A DNA stretch of 5,970 bases from Patescibacteria group bacterium (GTDB lineage: Bacteria > Patescibacteriota > Minisyncoccia > UBA6257 > UBA11618). Shown here one piece after another: positions 1 to 4,935 of the stretch; position 1 is the first letter of the stretch; every line of letters begins with the position of its first letter. The notes below the pieces were generated by a model. The model did no database searches, had not been told where the DNA came from, and saw only the letters and a program-made list of their open reading frames with translations. Position numbers and translations under genes: made by a program. Location of the stretch: NCBI GenBank assembly GCA_003539915.1, contig DPNX01000045.1, positions 1,382-7,351 of the forward strand. The letters are read 5' to 3'.

Positions 1-341
1 GCATGTTCAGCATCAATAAAAGCACAGCGACCGTTGGCCTTTTGAGATTGTGCTATAACATTGAGGGCTAGGGTGGTTTTTCCTGACGATTCAGGACCAA
101 ATATCTCTACCACACGACCCTTGGGGACGCCATTAACACCAAGAGCAAGATCAAGAGAAAATGATCCGGTCGGGATGACAGCCACATCCACTCTCGGCAA
201 ATTTCCCATCTTCATAATTGATCCAGCGCCGAATTTGTCCTGAAGAGAAACCAAGAGTTTATCAATTTCTTCATCACGCTCTGTTTTAAGAGTCTTTTTA
301 TCAATTTCCTTTTCTTTTGTGGGGCTTTTTTTAATAGGCAT
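1..341 (-). CDS. recA: RecA recombinase, N-terminal part (cut by window edge)
   Basis: RecA is the ATP-dependent strand-exchange protein of homologous recombination and the SOS response; it forms filaments on single-stranded DNA in the cytoplasm. Only the first 113 residues are present, about one third of the usual ~340-350, because the gene runs off the left edge. The visible part has a lysine-rich N-terminal tail (about residues 1-25), then the conserved FGAGSIMKMG stretch (37-46), the PTGSFSLDLALG segment, Walker A GPESSGKT (82-89), and FIDAEH at the end, whose Glu112 matches the catalytic glutamate (Glu96) of E. coli RecA. The ATG at 341-339 gives a normal N-terminus. It lies 7 bases after the stop of the upstream RodZ-like gene, with no SD-like sequence before it, so cotranscription with that gene is likely. 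An AATAAT at 348-353 could act as a -10 for a leaderless start, but no good -35 accompanies it. The family call is certain from the motifs. Confidence 0.97.
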   Translation of the reverse strand, partial: MPIKKSPTKEKEIDKKTLKTERDEEIDKLLVSLQDKFGAGSIMKMGNLPRVDVAVIPTGSFSLDLALGVNGVPKGRVVEIFGPESSGKTTLALNVIAQSQKANGRCAFIDAEH

Positions 342-348
342 AATTTTA

Positions 349-1008
349 TTATTCATTAGTTTCGATCTTTATTTTACGGGGAGGTTCATAAATTATTTTT
401 TTGATTATTTCCTTTTCTCTGCCTAAAAATTTTTTACTAACAATAGTCAAAGCATTGAGTCCTGGATCCAGGTTAAATTCTTTTTTGAAACGACCATCAT
501 CATCAACAAACAATTCTTCATCGTTGATTGTTAATTTATTATCACTAGAGGTTTTTCCTTCTATAGATATAGTTGGTTGATGAACTATAAGATTGTTTGT
601 GGTAGGGTAGGTAATTTCTAATTGAGGAGTTCCTAGTAATTTATTAAAATTTGTACCCACATACGTTAGTAATAATATTCCACAAACACCAGCAATCACC
701 GATTTTTTATCAATCCTTTTGATAGCAAATCGATTACCAGGTAGACGATCTTGAGCTCCTGAGGATAGAAAGGCGATCTCTTTTTTGTATAAACGCCACA
801 TCTCCTCTTTATTAAAATCTAAAACATCAGCTAACTTGCCGATATAGCCTCTGACGTAAGGAGCGGGAGGGAGGGCATCATTATTATTCTCTAAAAGAGC
901 TTCTAAGTAGCGTTCAGGAATGCCAGTAGCATCACACAATTTCTTAGTGCTAAAACCTTTGATGTCGATGTATTCTTGAAGGAAATCTCTGAAGGTAGCG
1001 TTCTCCAT
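349..1008 (-). CDS. RodZ-like membrane protein: HTH domain, one TM helix, Ig-like domain
   Basis: This 219-residue protein has three parts. Residues ~5-75 form a Cro/C1-type helix-turn-helix of the RodZ (HTH_25) kind, including LPPAPYVRGYIGKLADVL (47-64), which matches the characteristic RodZ PxPYVRGYI motif. Residues ~103-120 are a single hydrophobic helix. Residues ~128-210 are beta-rich (EITYPTTNNLIVHQPTISIEG, later DDDGRFKKEFNLDPGLNALTI) and resemble a bacterial Ig-like/glucodextranase-B type module. The expected topology is HTH in the cytoplasm and the Ig-like part outside. In well-studied bacteria RodZ links MreB to the cell-wall elongation machinery; here that role is only inferred, and a DNA-binding membrane regulator is an alternative. 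The C-terminal module is not the usual RodZ DUF4115 domain as far as I can see. It begins 9 bases after the ftsK stop and ends 7 bases before recA. The 1008 start is forced: an in-frame TGA lies three codons upstream. Confidence 0.8.
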   Translation of the reverse strand: MENATFRDFLQEYIDIKGFSTKKLCDATGIPERYLEALLENNNDALPPAPYVRGYIGKLADVLDFNKEEMWRLYKKEIAFLSSGAQDRLPGNRFAIKRIDKKSVIAGVCGILLLTYVGTNFNKLLGTPQLEITYPTTNNLIVHQPTISIEGKTSSDNKLTINDEELFVDDDGRFKKEFNLDPGLNALTIVSKKFLGREKEIIKKIIYEPPRKIKIETNE

Positions 1009-1009
1009 T

Positions 1010-1045
1010 TGCCATCATTATACAGACGCAGAGTCGTCTTGTACA
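1010..1045 (-). promoter_or_regulatory. Candidate promoter for the RodZ-like gene, nearly leaderless
   Basis: On the minus strand a perfect TATAAT (1022-1017) overlaps the ftsK stop codon. It is preceded at 17 bases by TGTACA (1045-1040), a 4/6 match to TTGACA. With standard spacing the transcript would start at about 1010, two bases before the ATG at 1008. Being inside coding sequence, the -35 is constrained by FtsK residues, so this remains a prediction. Confidence 0.45.
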
Positions 1046-3102
1046 CCCTCTATATAAACTTCTCGAGCTTTAGCTCCATCACCAGGGCCGATAAGGCTTT
1101 TTTCTTCCATGATATCAAGGAGGCGTGCTGCTCGAGCATAGCCAACCTTAAGACGTCTTTGGAGGAGTGAGGCTGATGCTTTTTGGGCTTGTCTGACAAC
1201 CTCAACCGCTTCATTAAATAATGCATCGGGTTGCTCTTCAGGAGCAAAGTTTTCAAAATCAACAGATGCCTTAGGCTGAGAGAAGTCTTCGGCTTTCACA
1301 ATCTTATCCTCATGCTCATCCTTTTCTAATTCTATTACCTCATTATTCTTTCTTATAAAGTCAGCTACTTTTTTTATCTCTGTCTCAGAAAGGAAGGACC
1401 CCTGAATTCTTTTTGGTTTAGAAAATTCGGAAGAGATGAAGAGCATGTCTCCACCACCAAGTAGTTTCTCAGCTCCAGCGGAGTCTAGGATAGTTCGGGA
1501 GTCTATCTGACTAGCAACCTGTAAGGCTATACGAGCAGGAATATTGGCTTTGATTAGACCGGTGATAACTTCTACTGATGGTCTTTGAGTAGCGAGAACA
1601 AGATGGATACCGGTAGCTCGAGCCATTTGAGCAAGGCGAACGATAGAAGCTTCGATCTCTCTGCCATGAGCTGCCATTAGATCAGCTAACTCGTCCACAA
1701 CTATTACTACGTAAGGCATAACCTCCTTTCCTTTTTTATTGTAGCTAGTAATGTCACGAGCCCCAGCTTTAAGGAGAACTTCGTATCTTTGTTCCATCTC
1801 ATTAATAGCCCAACGAAATACATTGATAGCCTTCTTGCCCTCCACAATCACGGGAGAGACTATGTGAGGAATATTTTGATAGACTGATAGCTCAACTCTT
1901 TTGGGATCAATAAAAATAAAACGGAGAGTTTCGGGAGAGTTTTTATATAATAAGGAAGTGACTAAAGAATGGATAACAATTGATTTACCAGATCCGGTAG
2001 CGCCAGAAACCAAGAGGTGGGGCATTTTTTCGATATTAGCAGAGATTGGTTCTCCATCCACATCTCTTCCCAAGACGACTTCTAATGGACCAGTCTTGGT
2101 AAATTCTGGGTATGACATTAGGCTTCCAAGACGAACTATGGCTGCTGACTTGTTAGGTACTTCGATACCAACTAATGATTTGCCAGGAATAGGAGCTTCT
2201 ATACGTAATGGGTGAGCAGCAAGAGCTAATGATAGATCTTGGTTAAGAGCAATGATACGAGTTAGCTTGATTCCTTCAGCTGGCTTTAGAGTATAGCGAG
2301 TAACTTTGGGACCGATACTGATTTCGCCCATTTCAACAGGAATACCAAAACTTTCTAGAGCTCTTTTAATAATATTAGCGTTAGCTCTTAGATCTCCAGC
2401 AGTCGGTCGTTCAATAGTAGTCTTTAAAAGAGAAAGAGGTGGAAACTTATAATTTTTATTAGCAGCAGCCAAGATAGCAGAGAGATCTTTCCCATCAACT
2501 TTATCCTTGGGGGCTTTTTTAATCATAGCTTCTTTGATCTTGAGATCTTTTTCTTTAGCCATGTCATTTTCATCGATTGAGACACCTCCTTCTTTGATGT
2601 CTAGATCATCATCAGTCTTTTTCTTTTTGATTAGCTTATCGATTCTCAAAGGAACGTTAAGAGTTATAAGAGCAGATGCAAGTACTAAGACAGCCACCAC
2701 TACTAATCCAGCAATAAAACCGAAGGGTTCCTCAACCAATCCTAGAACATTCCCTAGTAGACCAGCTTTTTCTGGAAAGACTATATCAATGAAACTGAGA
2801 GAGGAGATTATTAAAACAGCTGCACCAATGAATGTGGGACTGAGAAATCTTTTTTCTTGAGCTACAAGAAAAACAGAGGCGATAGCTAGAGAGATTACTG
2901 GTAGAAGGTAATAACCCCAACCTACTAAGCCATTAAGACTTTGATGAATCATTTCACCAATAGGACCAGCTTTGTTAAAAGAAGCTAAGACTAGAATCAA
3001 AGCAAGGCCTATTAATAAAACAGCCGCGACACTTTTCTTAGTCTCACTACTAATAGCACTAACCTTTTTTTCTTTTTCTTCGAACTTCTTTTTTCTAGGC
3101 AT
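1018..3102 (-). CDS. ftsK: FtsK/SpoIIIE-family DNA translocase
   Basis: FtsK is the septum-anchored ATP-driven motor that pumps and resolves chromosome termini during division. The 694-residue protein has four predicted membrane helices (about 24-42, 61-82, 88-109 and 127-150), then a short charged linker (~155-210) instead of the long Pro/Gln linker of E. coli FtsK. The alpha/beta motor follows: Walker A GATGSGKS (367-374), FIFIDPKRVELS (396-407), Walker B VVIVVDE (465-471), and the conserved ATQRPSVEVITGLIKANIPARIA (504-526). A C-terminal winged-helix gamma domain (~624-688; ASLLQRRLKVGYARAARLLD) would recognise KOPS-type polar sequences. The length is close to Bacillus SpoIIIE (~790) and well below E. 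coli FtsK (~1330). The MPRKKK start at 3102 follows the upstream exonuclease stop by 20 bases; no SD is present, but a TATAAT sits immediately upstream. The TAA stop is 9 bases before the RodZ-like gene. Identity is secure. Confidence 0.97.
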   Translation of the reverse strand: MPRKKKFEEKEKKVSAISSETKKSVAAVLLIGLALILVLASFNKAGPIGEMIHQSLNGLVGWGYYLLPVISLAIASVFLVAQEKRFLSPTFIGAAVLIISSLSFIDIVFPEKAGLLGNVLGLVEEPFGFIAGLVVVAVLVLASALITLNVPLRIDKLIKKKKTDDDLDIKEGGVSIDENDMAKEKDLKIKEAMIKKAPKDKVDGKDLSAILAAANKNYKFPPLSLLKTTIERPTAGDLRANANIIKRALESFGIPVEMGEISIGPKVTRYTLKPAEGIKLTRIIALNQDLSLALAAHPLRIEAPIPGKSLVGIEVPNKSAAIVRLGSLMSYPEFTKTGPLEVVLGRDVDGEPISANIEKMPHLLVSGATGSGKSIVIHSLVTSLLYKNSPETLRFIFIDPKRVELSVYQNIPHIVSPVIVEGKKAINVFRWAINEMEQRYEVLLKAGARDITSYNKKGKEVMPYVVIVVDELADLMAAHGREIEASIVRLAQMARATGIHLVLATQRPSVEVITGLIKANIPARIALQVASQIDSRTILDSAGAEKLLGGGDMLFISSEFSKPKRIQGSFLSETEIKKVADFIRKNNEVIELEKDEHEDKIVKAEDFSQPKASVDFENFAPEEQPDALFNEAVEVVRQAQKASASLLQRRLKVGYARAARLLDIMEEKSLIGPGDGAKAREVYIEGVQDDSASV

Positions 3103-3108
3103 AACGTG

Positions 3109-3114
3109 ATTATA
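3109..3114 (-). promoter_or_regulatory. -10 box (TATAAT) for leaderless ftsK transcription
   Basis: A perfect TATAAT lies on the minus strand in the 20-base gap between the exonuclease gene and ftsK. It ends six bases before the ATG, so normal -10 to start spacing puts +1 exactly on the A of the ATG at 3102. No good -35 is found at 16-18 bases; the sequence there (GCTACT at 17) matches only 2/6. The site is therefore plausible but rests on the -10 alone. Confidence 0.4.
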
Positions 3115-3122
3115 TTGTATAC

Positions 3123-3692
3123 CTAAAAGAGAGTAGCAGGCAATTCGGCCTCGTGAAGAGAGATAGGCACTTTTACAACCTCATTGGTAAATTTCTTAGG
3201 AATCATAAGATATCCTTTGTCTTTAATAAATTCGTAAAGTTTTCTAGTTACCCTAACATCTTGAATGCAGTAATCTTCTAAGGCTTTAAAATCACCTTCA
3301 TTATAATATTTAATAGCATCCAATCCGTGGCCACTTTTTCCTATACCAAGGTTAGCTTCGGCTAAAACTCCTAAGCCAACTCTATGTCCGTAGGCTAGTT
3401 CTACCTCCTCAAGTAGATCAAGTCTTGGTAGAGCCATAAGATTAAAGTTGTAATATCTTTGAAGGGCTGGGATATCGAATCGGTTACTAGCAAAACCAAT
3501 TACCAGGCCAGCGTTTTGAAGAATGGGACCAAATTTATCAATATCTTTTTCATGAAAAGATAGGTATTTGTCTTGATTATATGAGTAAGCACCAATAAAA
3601 GAAGTGTCTAATTTGGCAATGTTTTTTTGACCACCAACATCAGCAAAGGTGTTTTTGGTTTCAATATCAAATACTATTTTATCTTTATCCAT
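3123..3692 (-). CDS. Predicted DEDDy 3'-5' exonuclease (YprB-like RNase H fold)
   Basis: The 189-residue protein carries the motifs of an RNase H-fold DEDD exonuclease. Exo I is FDIET (8-12) with metal ligands D9 and E11. Exo II lies around VIGFASNRFDIPAL (64-77), with D73. Exo III is YCIQD (141-145), the Yx3D pattern that marks the DEDDy subclass, giving Y141 and D145. LPRLDLLEEV (88-97) and the GHGLDAIKYYNEGDFKALEDY stretch (121-141) resemble the YprB/RNase_H_2 group found alone or next to helicase-like proteins. The fold and all four acidic ligands support a two-metal 3'-5' nuclease, on DNA or RNA; the substrate cannot be told from sequence. It is a stand-alone domain with no polymerase or helicase fused. 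Its ATG shares one base with the stop of the upstream YkuK-like gene (TAATG) and there is no SD, so translation is probably coupled. It ends with TAG. Confidence 0.82.
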   Translation of the reverse strand: MDKDKIVFDIETKNTFADVGGQKNIAKLDTSFIGAYSYNQDKYLSFHEKDIDKFGPILQNAGLVIGFASNRFDIPALQRYYNFNLMALPRLDLLEEVELAYGHRVGLGVLAEANLGIGKSGHGLDAIKYYNEGDFKALEDYCIQDVRVTRKLYEFIKDKGYLMIPKKFTNEVVKVPISLHEAELPATLF

Positions 3693-4198
3693 TATTTTGT
3701 TACTAAGTTACGATAGTTATGATTATGTCTATCAGCGACTGTACTGGCCGCAAAACTATTTGGTTTTATTCTAGCTTCAAAATCATTAGCTCTAATGATA
3801 CCAACTAATCCTTGAATCATAGAACCGGTCTTACCATTCTCACTAACATCAACATGAATCTCAAATTTATGTTCGGGTAGGTTGAAATCTTTAGCAAAGC
3901 TAATGAAGTCTTTAGCTATATCCAAAGAGGTAAGTACTTCTTGCCAGATACGGTCACGGATAGTGTGAAGTTTATCAAATTCAGATCGATGCCAAAAGTA
4001 GCGACCACCATTACCAACTCGGTGAACAACAATAGCTGTAACAAAATCAGCCCGGTTGTTACCTAGTTCTTCAGAATCAGTACCAATGAATATCTTGTAC
4101 TCTCTTTTAGGATCGGCATTCATATAATTCTTGATTTCTTGAATTACCTCCTCAGATTTAAGTATTTGACCGTTAGAGGTCTTAAATGCAGCTTTCAT
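3692..4198 (-). CDS. YkuK/DUF458-family RNase H-like protein
   Basis: The 168-residue protein matches the DUF458 family (B. subtilis YkuK), predicted to have an RNase H-like fold but without an established biochemical role that I can state. The family signatures are visible in order: FIGTDSEE (37-44, with D41), HVDVSENGKTGSMIQGLVG (115-133, with D117), and KPNSFAASTVADRHNH (145-160, with D156). These three acidic positions would fit a metal-binding site. Length is close to that of known YkuK-type proteins (~170). It is first in the leftward block, with a promoter directly upstream and essentially no 5' leader; its TAA overlaps the ATG of the exonuclease gene by one base. Pairing of two different RNase H-fold proteins in one coupled unit suggests a shared nucleic-acid processing job, but that is inference. 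Start at 4198 is supported by promoter position and by MKAAFKT preceding the first conserved helix. Confidence 0.8.
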   Translation of the reverse strand: MKAAFKTSNGQILKSEEVIQEIKNYMNADPKREYKIFIGTDSEELGNNRADFVTAIVVHRVGNGGRYFWHRSEFDKLHTIRDRIWQEVLTSLDIAKDFISFAKDFNLPEHKFEIHVDVSENGKTGSMIQGLVGIIRANDFEARIKPNSFAASTVADRHNHNYRNLVTK

Positions 4199-4200
4199 TG

Positions 4201-4236
4201 TATTTTGAGAGTACCGTTACTAATATTATTTGTCAA
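4201..4236 (-). promoter_or_regulatory. Leftward sigma70-type promoter for the ykuK-like operon
   Basis: On the minus strand a perfect -35 TTGACA (4236-4231) is followed after exactly 17 bases by TACTCT (4213-4208), a 3/6 match to TATAAT that keeps the conserved TA and final T. Predicted +1 is near 4201, only three bases before the ATG at 4198, leaving no room for an SD. An A/T-rich palindrome overlapping and upstream of the -35 could serve as an UP element or operator. Confidence 0.6.
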
Positions 4237-4297
4237 AATTAATTTTGATAGGTTTTATAGGATTTTGTTTAACTACTGTCTATTGACAAATAATATT
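4222..4297. repeat. 15-bp perfect inverted repeat holding both divergent -35 boxes
   Basis: AATATTATTTGTCAA at 4222-4236 is the exact reverse complement of TTGACAAATAATATT at 4283-4297, separated by 46 bases. Each arm contains the -35 box and the first 9 spacer bases of one of the two divergent promoters, so RNA polymerase meets the same sequence in both directions. It could be a shared operator, a recent local duplication with inversion, or convergence on promoter consensus. Confidence 0.75.
4233..4248. repeat. 16-bp perfect palindrome between the divergent promoters
   Basis: TCAAAATTAATTTTGA reads the same on both strands. It overlaps four bases of the leftward -35 box and lies just upstream of it, in a position suited to a repressor or activator dimer. 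A/T richness makes chance palindromes common, so function is only a suggestion. Confidence 0.4.
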
Positions 4298-4318
4298 TTA
4301 TATACTATAATAGTCGCA
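4283..4318 (+). promoter_or_regulatory. Near-consensus rightward promoter for the Gly/Tyr-rich secreted gene
   Basis: TTGACA (4283-4288), a 17-base spacer and TATAAT (4306-4311) form a perfect consensus sigma70 core promoter, with predicted +1 near 4318. The transcript would carry a 5' leader of about 36 bases that includes an SD. Both hexamers being perfect implies strong expression unless a regulator intervenes. Confidence 0.85.
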
Positions 4319-4340
4319 GAACTTAAACAAAGTTTCTTTT

Positions 4341-4347
4341 AAAGGAG
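4341..4347 (+). promoter_or_regulatory. Strong Shine-Dalgarno site
   Basis: AAAGGAG, with AGGAG at 4343-4347, ends six bases before the ATG at 4354. This fixes the start of the secreted-protein gene. It is the only clear SD in the window; the other genes whose starts are visible lack one. Confidence 0.88.
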
Positions 4348-4353
4348 AAGCAG

Positions 4354-4812
4354 ATGAAGTGCTTATTGATGATCGTGGCGTTAACAACAACGCCAGTTAT
4401 TTGCCAGACGGCAAGTGCTCAGCAGCCACAATGGCAACCGAGCAAACAGTCGCAACAGACGGCAACGGCAAATGTGGTGGAGCATCGCCACATTTACCAC
4501 GTTCCTCCAAGCTATCAGCGGTTTGGTCCCAGGCTCACTATCGGTGGTTGTAATATCTTAGGGATCAATTTGTGGGAATCTGGAACGGGTTCGTTCTTTG
4601 GTAACCGCAACCCCAATGTTCAAATCTTGGGCGCTCCTGTGATGTCGCTGTCCGGCGGTGTCTGGAGTGGTGGTTATAGGCCACAACCGAGGACTTACGG
4701 ACAGTATTACGGTTCTCGTTATCGTAGTGGCTACGGTGGTGGCTATAGAGGTAGTTACGGTGGTAGCGGCGGCGGTTATCAGGATCGGGATTGGAGTCAT
4801 ATCAGACGATGA
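4354..4812 (+). CDS. Exported Gly/Tyr-rich protein of unknown function
   Basis: I do not recognise the family. The 152-residue protein opens with a Sec signal peptide: MK, a hydrophobic stretch (~4-16), then TASA-QQ with an AxA site predicting cleavage after Ala22. The mature part has a Gln/Thr-rich segment (23-40), a His-rich patch HRHIYH (44-49), a possibly folded middle (~55-105, including RLTIGGCNILGINLWESG with the only mature cysteine, Cys66), and a low-complexity tail (~106-143) rich in Gly, Tyr, Arg and Ser, with YGGGYRGSYGG, ending in DRDWSHIRR. No lipobox and no second membrane helix are seen. It has a consensus promoter, SD and terminator of its own, so it is monocistronic and probably well expressed. 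Hand counts on four 60-base rows give about 48-53% G+C, against 40% and 20% in sample rows of ftsK and the cysteine desulfurase, and it is the only gene ending in TGA. This suggests acquisition by transfer. A structural surface or matrix protein is possible but unproven. Confidence 0.8.
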   Translation: MKCLLMIVALTTTPVICQTASAQQPQWQPSKQSQQTATANVVEHRHIYHVPPSYQRFGPRLTIGGCNILGINLWESGTGSFFGNRNPNVQILGAPVMSLSGGVWSGGYRPQPRTYGQYYGSRYRSGYGGGYRGSYGGSGGGYQDRDWSHIRR

Positions 4813-4868
4813 CCCAAACCTATCGTCACTGAGAGCAATCTCAATGCTCGGAGTTCTTTAAGTAGAAC

Positions 4869-4898
4869 ACCCCCCTGGAAATTTTCCGGGGGTTTTTT
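4869..4898 (+). terminator. Rho-independent terminator of the secreted-protein gene
   Basis: ACCCCC (4869-4874) pairs with GGGGGT (4888-4893), the stem extends inward with GGAA/TTCC after a small CT bulge, and six T follow (4893-4898). It lies 57 bases after the TGA stop. Two weaker five-base hairpins precede it (GAGCA/TGCTC at 4833-4849 and GTTCT/AGAAC at 4853-4868). Its G/C-rich stem contrasts with the AT-rich surroundings. Confidence 0.9.
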
Positions 4899-4899
4899 A

Positions 4900-4928
4900 T
4901 TGACTCGTTAATAATAAAGTGTTGTCAT
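4900..4928 (+). promoter_or_regulatory. Candidate leaderless promoter for the cysteine desulfurase gene
   Basis: TTGACT (4900-4905, 5/6 match) begins two bases after the terminator T-run and is followed after 17 bases by TGTCAT (4923-4928, 4/6 match). Predicted +1 is at 4935, one base before the ATG at 4936, and no SD exists in the gap. The weak -10 keeps this at moderate confidence. Confidence 0.5.
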
Positions 4929-4935
4929 TTATTTA

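Noticed and set aside
61..243. Plus-strand open frame of 60 codons
   Set aside because: It lies antisense inside the RecA coding region, which has clear motifs such as Walker A; no SD, promoter or recognisable product.
1901..2860. Two plus-strand open frames (1901-2215 and 2507-2860)
   Set aside because: Both are antisense to the FtsK motor and membrane regions, and their products look like antisense artefacts (Ser/Thr/Pro-rich, no domains).
4139..4342. Plus-strand open frame of 67 codons crossing the intergenic region
   Set aside because: It overlaps the start of the ykuK-like gene and runs through both divergent promoters, ending at the SD of the secreted-protein gene; no start signal of its own.
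4354..4420. Lipoprotein signal (Cys17) in the secreted protein
   Set aside because: The residues before Cys17 are P-V-I, which lack the small residue needed at -1 of a lipobox; the AxA site at 20-22 fits ordinary signal peptidase I better.
4672..4785. Tandem repeat or CRISPR-like array in the Gly-rich tail
   Set aside because: TACGGTGGT recurs at 4732-4740 and 4756-4764, but without regular period or spacers; it reflects Gly/Tyr codon use in a coding region.
4558..4861. Other open frames over the Gly/Tyr-rich gene (minus 4558-4800, plus 4658-4861 and 4359-4553)
   Set aside because: They are alternate frames of a low-complexity GGN-rich region, giving Thr/Ile or Val-rich products; the promoter, SD, signal peptide and terminator all support the 4354-4812 frame.
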